A DNA stretch of 64,000 nucleotides, taken from contig NC_080044.1 in the NCBI RefSeq assembly GCF_012489685.1, positions 74,262,732-74,326,731 of the forward strand, read 5' to 3'. Positions 31,001 to 42,669 of this stretch are shown here, in pieces. The position numbers were made by a program, and so were the translations under genes. The notes beneath the pieces were generated by a model that was given only the letters and a program-made list of their open reading frames with translations, was not told the DNA's origin and did no database searches. The stretch's first letter is position 1; each line of letters opens with the position of its first letter. The stretch comes from Lotus japonicus. Lineage: Eukaryota; Streptophyta; Magnoliopsida; Fabales; Fabaceae.

Positions 31001-31372
31001 TTCTATCAAAAAATTGGATCAACTTCAAAATCAATTCTGAATATCAGGAAGCAATTGCATGATAAATTTAAGCCAAAAACTAGATAAAACAACATTATAA
31101 GTAAAAGGGAATTTGCCCAGAATTTTCAGCAAGCAAATAATCAACAAAACATCCTAATTAAAAATATCACAAAACAACAATATAATTTATAACTCCTTCA
31201 TCTCAAACACATGCACAATTGATATAGGCACACAGCAAAAGACTCTATATTGATGCTCTAACACCGAGTTACCCTTATAACGTTGGGGACCTTGATACTT
31301 TGAGGAGGAAAAACAAAAGCTTGAACTTCTATAGTGAGAGTGGATGTATCAAACACAAGAGAAGTAATACTT
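28072..31372. other. Intergenic; partly an inverted duplicate of 16400-16970
   Basis: No gene recognised. About 29620-30730 contains, inverted, runs found at 16400-16970, for example GAAACATACACAAGCCATCA (inverse of the stretch near 16880) and CTTGTTTTTCTAAATGTGTG (inverse near 16540). 28421-28730 contains a short palindromic motif CTCGCTT...AAGCGAG but no clear element. Confidence 0.55.
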
Positions 31373-31559
31373 CGAGTAATGATATATACACACCTCATTT
31401 TTTAAACACTTCATTTTCACATCTTTTTATTTCTATCTCTCTCATCTTATCATCGATCACATCTCATATTTTCTCTCTCTTACTTTTTCTTTTCTTCTTA
31501 TCCCTCTCACCATTCCACCTCTCCACCTCAAAAGAGAGGTGTGGATGAAACATTACTCG
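31373..31559. mobile_element. MITE, 187 bp, same family as 21360-21542
   Basis: The terminal CGAGTAATGATATATACACA is matched by the inverse of the right end (AGAGGTGTGGATGAAACATT followed by ACTCG at 31555-31559). The interior is CT-rich. It has no coding capacity. Confidence 0.65.
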
Positions 31560-32670
31560 TATTTCTCAGATGAGGGTAAAAGCTGCTTCTAAGTGAGTGA
31601 ATTTTCCTTCGGTCAAGAAATCTATTTATAGCAAAACCCTAATTGCTCCAAAATATTTTGTATTTTAAGATATAATCTATATATTTCTGGTCCTTTCAAA
31701 ATCAAATTAAAGGCTAAGTAAAAGATCTAACTATTTTCTTTTATTTTCTAAGCCTAATAAATAAGGAAATAATAAAATTTTATGAAATTATAATTTTTAT
31801 GATCTCCTAAATTAATTATCTTATTACTTTCAAATTTATTTTGAATTTAAAAAGAAGATATTCCTTTTTTTCATTAAAAAGATTTACCTAAAGATACACC
31901 TCCTTAAAAAAATTATTAAAATAAATATAATTATCTTTTAGATAATATGTAAATCTATAATATTTGAATATAATTCAATATTTATCCCTCAACTAATTTT
32001 CTATCTTTATCTCTTATTTTTTTTCAATAAAACAGCTTTATCTGCTCATAAACTAAATTTAAAACTAACACCTCATAATAAATTCCACAAATTAAAAATA
32101 TATTTCTAAGGTTCAAAATAATCTTTTAATTACATTTTCAAACAATTTTTTTAATTTTTAAATTATTTTAACAAAAACAATTTTTATCCTATATTCTCTC
32201 TTTAAAAAATGAGGAAACCTCCTCTCTCACTTTATTATTTTTAAATATTCAGTTTCCCATGTTTAAAAATAAAAATAATTAATATTATTTAAACTATAAT
32301 TATAAATGACAATTTAAGAAAAAAATAAATAAATAATAATTTAAAGTAAAATTGACTTTACCTTCACATTAATAACAATATTAGTTAGATATTAATAAAT
32401 TTTATATTTTTCATTATATTAAATAGTAATTATAACTTTTTTGATGAGTTTCTCATTATTCATGTCAACTTGTGAAAAAATATTAAAAATAATAATGATA
32501 ATAATAATAAGTAACTGCAAATTTGACTTGACATTCACATTAGTAATAATATTTTATATTATTTAGTATATTAATTACTAATTGTGCAACTTCTCAATTT
32601 ATTATTATTAATGTCATTCAAAACTAAAATTTATTATTATTCATGACAGCATGAGAAAAATAAAATAAAA
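31560..32670. other. AT-rich noncoding sequence
   Basis: Very AT-rich, with short A and T runs. No gene or defined element. Confidence 0.5.
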
Positions 32671-33069
32671 ATCTATATCTATATATATATGTAAAGCACA
32701 CTTGAACAATAGCATTAAGTGCATTAAGCAATAAAGGAATTCCTTTGTATTAAATACATTAAATAATAAAAATAAAAACTTAAATAAAATTCATCTACTT
32801 TATTATTCATTATATTAATTAATAATTGTTAAACTTTTCAATTTCTCATATATAAAATTAATTATAAATATTATTTTTATTTTAATTATTAAACACAACT
32901 TGAGGATTTTTTTAAATAATAATAGTAATTAAAATTTAGTACATTTACATTAATAAAAATATTATATAGTTAATAATATTTTTTATATTTAGAACTAATT
33001 CAAAAGTTTATAATTTGCCTTTTTCTATTCAAGAAGATTTTCTCTTTAAAAATAACCAATGTAAAACTT

Positions 33070-33107
<38 letters not shown>

Positions 33108-34992
33108 CTTTTAAATTTTAGTTATTAATAATAAATTGATAAATGTTGAAATAATAACAAAAAAACTTACTACTATTTTTAACATATAAAAAATGTGTTA
33201 AGTATTAAAGTTAAATATCATGTTAATATATTAAGTATTAAATTTGTAAAATTGACTTGATTTTTACATCAGTTACAAGATTAATTAGTTATTTATTGTA
33301 ATTTTTAGTATTACTTATATATTATTTTTTGAACGAATAATACTTATATATTAATCTTAAAACTTCTTAGAGATTTATATATAATTATGTGCGTGTGCGT
33401 ATAAATATGAAAAAATAGACTTGAAATTTTGCATTAAATACATTAAGCAATAAAAAATTCCTTCATTTATATTAAAGTACACTAAACAATAACAAATCTC
33501 ATATGTAATAAATATATTAAGTAAATAAATAAACTAAAAAAATTGAATTGTCAAAAACTATTTAACTACCTATATTAAATAGTGATATTTGTAAACATTA
33601 AAATTGACTTAACTTTTGCATCAATGTCAAATATTAAGAATTAAAATTAATCAATTTAAAAAAAATTGTTTATAAATAATTTAAGTAAAATTTTTTAAAA
33701 TATAAAAATTATTCTAACTTTTATTTAGCCTACAATAACATTCAGAAAACATTAAAAATATTGTAAATAAACCCGTGCAACGCACGGGTATTATATCTAC
33801 CCGTGCGTTGCACGGGTTTACTTACAATATTTTTTTAACATTATATAAAAATTATTATAATTTAACTAATTTAAAATTAAAATATTTTTTAATTATAAAT
33901 AAAAAATGTGTTAAGTATTTTTAATTATTATTGAAATTTTTATGGCAGATTGAGGTTATGTATTTGCTGTTGTTATTGACATTTTGGTTGTCGTCTGTGT
34001 TTTGAGTACTCTTTTTCCTTCCCTAGGGTTTTATATAAAATTCCAATTTATCTTATTTAAAATGAAATATTTTAATTATTTTAATTTTAATTATTCATTA
34101 CAAATTGAGGTCTATTTTTAAAAATTAATAATAATTGAAATTGACTACCTTTACATTAATGACAATAATAGATTGTTCATAATAATTAGTTTATATTCTT
34201 TACTAATGGTTGATAATAATTATAAATCTTATTATTTATTAATCATAAGTTAATAAATTTAAAAAAAATAACAAATAAAATTTATTACTATTTTTTACTT
34301 ATAAAAAAATATTTATTGATAAATAATGTCGAAGAAATAGTTGAAAATTAAAAAAAATGTCTCTATAAGATATAATTATTATTATATCGAATGTATATAT
34401 TATTTGAAAAAAAAAATCTTTAAATACAATTTTTGATCTATTATATAGAAGTAAAAATAACTTGAGGAAGCATGACAGAGAAAAATAATGACAACAAAAG
34501 TTGAATAAACTTAAATTTACTAAATAATATTTTAAGATACTAAAATTATAACTTATTATAATTTTTAAGTTAAAATTATTTCATTGTTGATAAAAGTGTA
34601 TAAAAAAATATGTTATTATAACTTATTTTAAAACCATATTACTTGATTTGAAATATTTCAAATTCAGTTAAGGATTTTTCAAATTATTAAATTCGTTTTT
34701 AAAGATTAGTTATGATTGAAAAATAGAATAAAACCTGGGGACAATATTTCCCATAATTGAGTATCAATGTTTACAACTAGATATCTGTGATAAATTAGCC
34801 CCTCTGCAATTGAAACCACAATAATAAACCTAAAAACACGGAACCCAAATCAATAGAATAGGTTAAAACCAAAGTTTTTAAAATTAATTCAATGTTAATA
34901 CAAAAGAAATTTAATTACACTATAATAATTTTTATATTATATCAAAAAAATAGTGTAAATAAACCCGTGCAACGCACGGGTATTATTTCTAG
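32671..34992 (+). mobile_element. Helitron-like block, 3' end at 34989-34992
   Basis: The 3' end has the Helitron signature: hairpin CCCGTGC-AAC-GCACGGG at 34964-34980, eight bases, then CTAG followed by T. The 5' end is uncertain. TCTATATCTATATATATATG at 32671 fits the usual TC start. A similar hairpin pair, head to head, lies inside at 33772-33788 and 33800-33816, so more than one element is probably fused here. No replicase (Rep/helicase) coding sequence is present, hence non-autonomous. Confidence 0.6.
33071..33107. repeat. (AT)n microsatellite
   Basis: Uninterrupted AT dinucleotide tract inside the AT-rich Helitron-like block. Confidence 0.9.
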
Positions 34993-35359
34993 TATATTAG
35001 TAAAGCTCACTTGAGCTATAAGTATTAAAGGCATTAAATAAGTTAAACAAATTTTTATTCAATTTTTTTTTGAAGTTGTTTCAACCTTTAATTACATCCA
35101 CTTATTATTAATTGTTAATTAGTAATTGTTAAACTTTTCAATTTCTCATATTTTAAATTAAATATTGATATTATTTAAATTTTAATTTTAATTATTAATT
35201 ACTACATGAGGAAAATATGTAAGTAATAATTGTAAGATCAAGATTTGGTCATGTGGTACAACTCTATGTTTTGATGATAACAAGTATTTATTTGTGGATG
35301 AACAATTATGATACTCTAACGTTTGTCTTGAGTGTTTTGACAAACAGGTTCTGATTCTG

Positions 35360-35615
35360 ACATCAGAAGTTCTGAAGATCTGAAGATCTGAAGACCAGAA
35401 GACCAGAAGACCAGAAGATCTGAGGATCAGAAGATCTGAAGACCAGAAGATCTGAAGATCAGAAGTTCTGAAGATCAGAAGATCTGAAGACCAGAAGATC
35501 AGAAGTTCTGAAGATCAGAAGATCTGAAGACCAGAAGTTCTGAAGGACCAGAAGCTCTGAAGGACCAGAGGCTCTGAAGGTCCAGAAGCTCTGAAGGTCC
35601 AGAAGCTCTGAAGCG
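35360..35615. repeat. Minisatellite in the LTR, variants of CAGAAGATCTGAAG
   Basis: Repeats of about 8-10 bp (GAAGATCTGAAGACCAGAAG and later GAAGGTCCAGAAGCTCTGAA) run for about 250 bp without spacers of constant length. It lies upstream of the LTR TATA-like site. Confidence 0.9.
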
Positions 35616-36327
35616 TCGTCAGATCTGAAGTCAATGGTTAAAGGCAAATGTCACTATCAAGAAGTACAAGAGCAGTGTACTATTCTGACAAGCCTACCTA
35701 CCAAGGTTCAGCCACAGCAGGTTCTGGAAGTTCCAGAAATGCCCTCCAACGGTCATATTCTCTCAACAGAAATATCCTTTGCACCTTGGACTATTTAAGG
35801 CTGAAGAAAAGAAGAAAGATATGAGAGAGAGAAACCAAGAGCTGCAATACAAGAAAAAATTCAAGCCTCTACTTTCTTCATCTGTTCTTATTTAGTTTAC
35901 ACTCAGCTTATTCAGAAGCAAACCTTTGTAAACACCATCCTCAAACAGTTGTTTGATTTTCCTTAAGGGACCAGGTAGGTCAGTATCCTTAAGAAGACTA
36001 GAATCTGTGCATCTTAGTGGTGATTCCTTTAGGAGATCAAGGTTGATCGGATCCTAGAGAAGACTAAGAGAGTGAATCTTAGTGTGAGCTAAGTCATTGT
36101 ATTGTTAGTCACTTGTAGGTTTCAAGTGCAGTTGTAACAATTATCTGATTAGTGGATTGCCTTCATTCTAAGAAGGAAGAAATCACCTTAACGGGTGGAC
36201 TGGATTAGCTTGAGGGATTTATCAAGTGAACCAGATAAAATACTTGTGTGCTTCTCTCTTCTCTCTATCTTTATACGCTGCACCTTCTATCTCAGAGAAA
36301 CCGAAAAGATTTACTTTAAATCTTAAG

Positions 36328-37480
36328 GGCTTAATTGCACTTTTGGTCCCCCAACTATGGCCTTCCTGCGAAAATCGTCCCTAAACTTCAAAATTAGCAA
36401 AACTCGTCCCTCAACTATACACACAGTTGCACTTTTGGTCTTCCGTTAGCATTCCGTCAGAAAACTAACAGATTGGGACTAGTGACGGAGATAATCCGTC
36501 ACAATTCACAATCCAGTCACCAAATTTCTTCATCTTCCTCAATATAACCACCACTCATCCCCCCCTCCTCATTCCTCACTTTCTCCATCTTCATCAACCT
36601 CAATCCCTCATCCTCCCCTCCCTTCTCCTTTCATTCCTCTTCACCCCTACCTCCCTCAACCATCAACACAAACTCTCCATACTGAAATTGAATTGGAGCG
36701 GATTGCTGGAGAGAAAGGGGTTTCAATCATCTCTGCCATCTGCCCTTCTGTTCTTGGTGTCGGAACCCCGCCACCACGCCTAGCCAGCAACCACCACGTC
36801 CTCCACCGATCCAAGCCCAGAAACGCCAACCTCCACCGATCCAAACCCAGAAACACCAGTGCTCCCCCCGACAACAACCGCAACCAGCACATAAACAAAT
36901 CCCCCAAAACTCAATCAAAAATCAACATGAAGAAGATGAACAGGCAAGTGGGAGGGAGAAACTGAAGAAGAACACAACCTCGACGCTCTCCCTCTCAATC
37001 CCGCGACACCACCACCTGAGATCGGAATCTTTTTCGCTGGAGCTACCCTTATTCATCTTCCCCATCGTGTTTGGCTTTCCATACGAGAATCGATGCACCA
37101 CCGCGACACCAGATCTGCATCGCACTAACCCAGATCTCGTTTGATGGTTGAGGGAGGTAGTGGTGAAGAGGAATGAAAGGAGAAGGGAGGGGAGGATGAG
37201 GGATTGAGGTTGATGAAGATGGAGAAAGTGAGGAATGAGGAGGGGGAGGATGAGTGGTGGTTATATTGAGGAAGATGAAGAAATTTGGTGACTGGATTGT
37301 GAATTGTGACGGATTATCTCCGTCACTAGTCCCAATCTGTTAGATTTCTGACGGAATGCTAACGGAAGACCAAAAGTGCAACTGTGTGTATAGTTGAGGG
37401 ACGAGTTTTGCTAATTTTGAAGTTTAGGGACGATTTTCGCAGGAAGGCCATAGTTGGGGGACCAAAAGTGCAATTAAGCC
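36328..37480. mobile_element. Mutator-like fold-back element, TSD AATCTTAAG
   Basis: Terminal GGCTTAATTGCACTTTTGGT and its inverse at the other end extend into long arms (about 36328-36665 and 37140-37480). The 9-bp AATCTTAAG flanks both sides (36319-36327, 37481-37489), as expected for Mutator superfamily insertion. The central 475 bp is GC-richer than the surroundings and has open frames rich in Pro, Arg and Asn, but no recognisable gene or transposase. Confidence 0.9.
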
Positions 37481-39461
37481 AATCTTAAGGGGAAAGTTTT
37501 TATATTCAAAACTCTATTCAACCCCCCCTTCTAGTCGTTTTTCACACCTTCAATAATAATAATTTAAATTGATTAACTTTACACTAATAACAATATTATA
37601 TAGTTAATAGTAATTTTTTAAACTTCTTTCTAATTGTAAAACTTTCTAATTTTTTGTATATTAAAATTAAAATTAATTTAATAATAATTATTCATCATAA
37701 GTTGAGGAATTTTTAAAAAATAAACTTATTACTATTTTTTACACCACCTACTAAAATGTAAAAGTAAAAGTTACTTTGAATCTTTGTATTAACATTTTCC
37801 TTTGTATTAAATAAATTATATTAAAATATTAAAAATGAATAAAATTGCCTAAGTCATTAGCTATTCAAACACTTACTAAAATGTATAATTCAATTGAAAT
37901 TTTGTTATAAATACACCAAAAAATAAAAAAAATCATTTGTATTATATACATTAAACTAAACTAAAACTTGATCAATAATATTTTCAAATTAATTAGTTAT
38001 TCAACTACCAACTAATTTTCATGTTTGTTATATAAGGTAGAATAGAACATGACAAAAGGCTCCTGAAACATAACTCTTTAGTTCTCTAAAAAAGTGTGGA
38101 AAAAAAAAACGAAACAAGACACTCTAATAAATAAAAACTACACTTTTATTTCAGGTAGGGAGGTTAATACGAGTTAGTGTAATGATTTAATAAAATATTT
38201 AATTAGATACAAAAATATTTCAAAAAATATATATTAGTCATAGTCATTTATTTTTTTAATTCAATTATCATAAAAAATTTATTAAATACATTAAGCAGTA
38301 AAATCTTCCTACCATTGTACTAAAATAAAGGATCCAATAGAAAATTTCTCTGTAATTAATATATTAAATAATAAAATTTAAAACTGAAAACAATTGTATT
38401 GTCAAAAGTAATTCAACTACCTAAATTGAATAATAATGGTCATAAACTTAAAAATTGACTCGAATTTCGCATTAGGGAAAATTAACAAAAATTAAACTTG
38501 ATTAATGATAAAATAATGTTATCCATAAATAATTTAGATAAAATAGTGTAAATTATAAAATGACGCTATAAGGTATTTACTATTAACTATAACGTAATGT
38601 TCAAAAAAAAACTATAACCTATGTGTGTTTTATTTGAAGAAACAATCTCAATATAATTTTATGATCTTATTGCATATTAGTAAAAATGATTTTGAGCAAG
38701 CTTAATAGAGAAATAAAGTTATGACCAAAGTTGAATAAATATGAATTTATTACACAATTCTTAATCTATTTAATTTATATCTTATTATAGTTGAAAAAGA
38801 TGAAATTACTTTATTTTTCTCCATTTTAACATGTGTAAACCTGTTTGGGAAATTATGATTGCCCTTTTCAAAAAATGACGTTCTCCGAAAAAAGTATAAA
38901 AAATGGTAAAACAACTTTTCTGATGGCATTAAAAACTAATTGCTTAATCTTTTTTTCAAATGGACTGTATTATTTTTCACATTATCAAATAAATAAATAA
39001 TTAAATTTATAAAATGATCTAACATGTGTAAAGCTGTTTGGGAAATTGTGATTGCTCTTTCCAAAAAACGACTTTCTCCGTAAAAAGTACATAAAATGGT
39101 AAAACAACTATTTTGATGGCATTAAAAACTTATTGCTTAATCTTTTTTTCACATGGACTGTATTATTTTTCACATTATTAAATAATTAAATAATTAAATT
39201 TATAAAGTGATCCAATGCTGATTATTAAATATTAATTATTAAATTCGAGTAATATTAATTATTTATAAGAAAACTCCAATACTATTTATTGAAAAGTGTT
39301 TTTTTTTCAAAATTATTTAAATAATGAACATAATTATTATTTTTTATTTTAAAATAAAATTATTTTAACATTTATGTAATAATTTAAACTATAATCATTG
39401 TTATATAATGTTAAAAAATGTTGTAAATAAACCCGTGCAACGCACGAGTATAAATACCTAG

Positions 39462-39720
39462 TAATGAGTAAAAGTAAAATTGACTTGACCTTCACATTAA
39501 CAATATTATCTAGTTATTAATAACCTTTTATAGTATTAATTATATTAATTACTAATTAAAAAATTTTAACTTCTCAATTTATTATTATTAATTTCATTCA
39601 AAAATAAAATTTATTAATATTAATGACAGCATGAGCAAAATAAAATAAAAATAATGAGTAAAAGTAAAATTGACTTGACCTTCACATTAACAATATTATC
39701 TAGTTATTAATAACCTAATT
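39462..39720. repeat. Tandem duplication, period 190 bp
   Basis: TAATGAGTAAAAGTAAAATT and the following 45 bp occur at 39462 and again at 39652, immediately to the right of the Helitron end. Confidence 0.9.
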
Positions 39721-39842
39721 TCTAAATATTAATTAGGGGTCATTCAATTGGGGGTTATTCAAATTAAAGTGGTACTTTCTGTAATTTTACCACAAATAGA
39801 GGGTCACAATTACTGTAAATTTCACTCCTCTATTGCCTTTTT

Positions 39843-40564
39843 CTCTATATAAACACACACACACACACACTTATCTTATATCTGAGAGACTTTGAATTGT
39901 GACCCGCCCCTGAATCCTCAGTTTCTCAGTCTCTGTTTCTCAAGGGGGAAAGAACAAGTTCTTCTCATTCTCTCTCAACCTTCAACTCGGCATCATCATT
40001 CTGTAATTTAGATATTTGATTTCACAATTCGTTAATCTGCATGCGCTTGATTTCAATATTTTTTTCTTCCATTGTTGGATCTCAATTTTGATATTTCGTT
40101 CACATGCAATCTGATTATGCATGCGAGCAGATCTAACATTTTTCAATTTCATTCATAGATTGAATTTGTAATGGAGTTTCATCCATCAATTAATCTGAAA
40201 AAGAATTCTACGTTATTGTTTTTGTTGCAGATCGGAAAATGGTGTCAGCAACGACAGGATGGTACAGAGGAAAGCTCATGAACTGATTATGCATGCGAGC
40301 AGATCTAACGTTTCTCAATTTTCATTCATTCATAGATTGAATTTGGAATGCACTTTCATCCATCAATTAATCTGAAAAAAATTCTACATTATTGTTTTTG
40401 TTGCAGATCGGAAAATGGCGTCATCAACGACAGGATGGTACAGAGGAAAGGTGAAAGGTGTTCCTTTAGGGGATTGCTTGGTCATTGTGGCCTTGACATC
40501 CACCAAGCCCAGTCCCTTGCTTAAGAAGAGCATCACTCTTTCCTCCTTGATTGCTCCTGGACTG
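39843..40564 (+). pseudogene. Tudor-SN nuclease gene 5' fragment: promoter, leader, first coding exon
   Basis: TATA-like CTATATAAACAC (about 39846) is followed by a CA repeat, a leader, intron-like sequence and a TTGCAG acceptor. The exon then opens at ATG 40415: MASSTTGWYRGKVKGVPLGD, continuing CLVIVALTSTKPSPLLKKSI and TLSSLIAPGL to a GT donor at 40565. This matches the start of plant TSN (ribonuclease TUDOR 1-like), which carries staphylococcal-nuclease repeats and a Tudor domain and acts in RNA metabolism and stress granules. Only part of the first SN domain is present. The next conserved segment of the family is not found downstream, so this is a truncated copy. Confidence 0.7.
40111..40450 (+). 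repeat. 172-bp tandem duplication across the Tudor-SN acceptor and start codon
   Basis: CTGATTATGCATGCGAGCAG starts at 40111 and 40283. Each unit ends with the acceptor, the ATG and TGGTACAGAGGAAAG. The first unit therefore carries its own start at 40239 giving a 15-codon peptide ending in TGA (TTGWYRGKLMN). Confidence 0.9.
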
Positions 40565-41500
40565 GTACTCATTGTTTTTCATTATTGCATGTTTGATTAC
40601 AATTGATGTTTGTTCTGTGAGTAGCTTCTGGGGAATTTCTGGACATGATTTTGAGTAAATAAAAGTGATTATGGCATGTTTTACTCACATATAAACTTTC
40701 TGTAATTTTTTAGAAAAATCCATTGTTGTTAGTGTGTTAAAAATGTGATTTTAACATGATTTGGAAGAGAAATTAGCTGCAGGAATTTTGGGATATTTGT
40801 TGATATCTTATCTTGAGTTTTGGACTTGGATTCGTTGATCGAGTGGCTAGATAGGTCACGAAAATATGTTGTTTAACTTTGAGCATATAGGGCTTGAATT
40901 TGAAGTGACAATGTGATGGTTATTTATCCCATAAGATTGTCCCACATAATTGTTATGTCTTGAGAGATGTACTTGATCGATTCATCTTGATAGTTTCATA
41001 TAGTTGCACTATAGGACTAACCCTTGAATTTTTTTGATATGTTGTTAATATCTTATGCGTGGTTTGTTGATAATATTTTTGAATGATGTTGTTATCTAAT
41101 CTATCATGACATGAATTTGAATGGTATGCTTATCTTTTATTTAAATTGTATTTGTTTGAGTTAACCTTTTATGTTTGTTACTTATTGTTTAGGTGCTTAA
41201 CATCTTTAGAAGATCGAGAACCATTCAGTGATGTTTAACCTATACGAATATGGAGGAAGACTTGAAGATAGTGGAGCAATGATTGGCAAAAAAGTTTGAG
41301 GCTCTTCGTGATAAGTTGATGAGCTCCATTAAGGGCTTTACTGAAGCTAATTAGTGAAGAAGTCTTTACTGAATAAAACTCATAACTTGAATCCACACCT
41401 TTATTGAGTTCAGTGGCGTGTTTGTTTCTTCGAATTCCATAGCCTTTCCTCCAATTTGAACCACCCATATATTTCTCACACTCAGAAACAATGTCATCAC
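40565..41500. other. Intergenic after the Tudor-SN fragment
   Basis: No gene recognised. Could contain the original intron of the captured gene. Confidence 0.45.
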
Positions 41501-41552
41501 CCCCCTTCAACCGTTCACCGACATGTTTGTTTCCTCGAATTGCTTAGCATTT

Positions 41553-41756
41553 TCAATTCCTCCAAATTGGATCATCCATCTCTTCCTCGCTCTCCGACTC
41601 TTCATCGCCTTCATCAGACCAACCACTTCCCCTGCATGCCTTCGCTTCTTCTTCACCAGACTCAAGAACACTATCACCACCTTCTTCTTCTTCTTCATCA
41701 CCATCGAGGAATGTGGGTTGAGTCAAAGTCCCCTCCCCCCCCCCCCGCAATTTCAA
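41553..41756 (-). CDS. Acidic low-complexity reading frame, origin unknown
   Basis: Minus-strand frame of 67 codons rich in Glu, Asp and Gly, with GDEEEEEGGDSVLESGEEEA and later ESEEEMDDPIWRN before a stop. It starts beside a C12 tract. The acidic pattern looks like a disordered region of a real protein, so this may be a captured exon. I cannot name it, and low-complexity artefact is equally possible. Confidence 0.25.
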   Translation of the reverse strand: MKLRGGGEGTLTQPTFLDGDEEEEEGGDSVLESGEEEAKACRGSGWSDEGDEESESEEEMDDPIWRN

Positions 41757-42669
41757 TTTGTAGTTCCTCCGAAAATGCGAACAAGTCCTCCGTGTTTGAC
41801 CCTCACTTTTTTCCAGTTTCCTCCTCTACACTCTCCGCATTGTTGTTCTTGTCGATCAGAACAAATAAATAATCAGATTGAAAAGCCTGCTACGAGTTTA
41901 ATACACTAATTAACTCCTCCCTTACATCACAATCCAAAGAGTAATGAAAAGTAAATATTCATATTCATACATATGAAAAAAAAACAGAATCCTTTGGCTT
42001 GAGCTCTCCATTCATGCTCCATATGATTAATTTTTGTCAAATTCTATAGTATATATGTGTACAATTGATATCTGGAGTTATTTCTCTGTACAAGGGGTTT
42101 GTTTAAATAGAAACAGAATAAGTAAACCTCTAACAGAATTCTAACTAATCACTGTTGAAGGAGATTACGAAATATAACAACACTATTAAATTTGAGTGAC
42201 TAAAGACATAGTTAACCAACAAAAAACATTTATTCAAAGTTCACTGGTTGTGATTCATATATCTGTGCTACATGGGAAACGTGGTCAAAATGTGAAATCG
42301 TAATAGAGCTTTGAGGTCATCAAACATTTAGAACGAATGGTAGAATTTTTTTGAACTAATTAACACAGCACATTTTGGTGAATCTGGATAAAATGAGATT
42401 ATCACTTCTAGATTAATAGATTAGCTATTGTAGCAGCATGCCATTAAATAGATTGCAAACTGGACAGTTTATCTCATCAAATACTAAAGTTCTTTTCTAA
42501 CATATAGATTTTATTCCTTTATGTCTGAGAATGTTATTTTTTAATCTACTGTTTTTTTTCTTCTTTCCCAAACTTGTTAGAGTTTTGGAAGGATAGGACA
42601 CCTTTATGCGAGAAGATCGAAATACTGCACTTAAATTGGATCAGTACCCTGGCAGAAGATTGTTGATCA

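Larger units (their letters stand above)
35231..37552 (+). mobile_element. Solo LTR, SIRE-like copia, TSD ATAAT
   Basis: Begins TGTAAGATCAAGATTTGGTC and ends TTTTTCACACCTTCA. The five bases ATAAT occur on both sides (35226-35230 and 37553-37557). Without the Mutator-like insert and its duplication it is about 1.16 kb. Inside are a minisatellite (35360-35615), a TATA-like CTATTTAAGG at about 35790, and downstream words (CTTGAGGGATTTATCAAGTG, TTCAACCCCCCCTTCTAG) that I associate with the legume SIRE/Maximus group. No internal coding region remains, so it is a recombination product. Confidence 0.8.
34993..39461 (+). mobile_element. Second Helitron-like block, hosting nested insertions
   Basis: Starts just after the previous CTAG|T end. 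It ends with hairpin CCCGTGCAACGCACGAG at 39432-39448, nine bases, then CTAG at 39458-39461 and T. The internal words after each start match (GTAAAGC.CACTTGA near 32690 and 34995), suggesting two members of one family in tandem. The solo LTR at 35231-37552 interrupts this block. The 5' boundary is inferred, not proven. Confidence 0.55.

Noticed and set aside
35360..35615. CRISPR-like repeats
   Set aside because: Units of 8-10 bp with no unique spacers, inside a plant LTR. It is a minisatellite.
36656..37125. Frames in the centre of the fold-back element
   Set aside because: Overlapping open frames on both strands come from GC-rich sequence. No recognisable protein.
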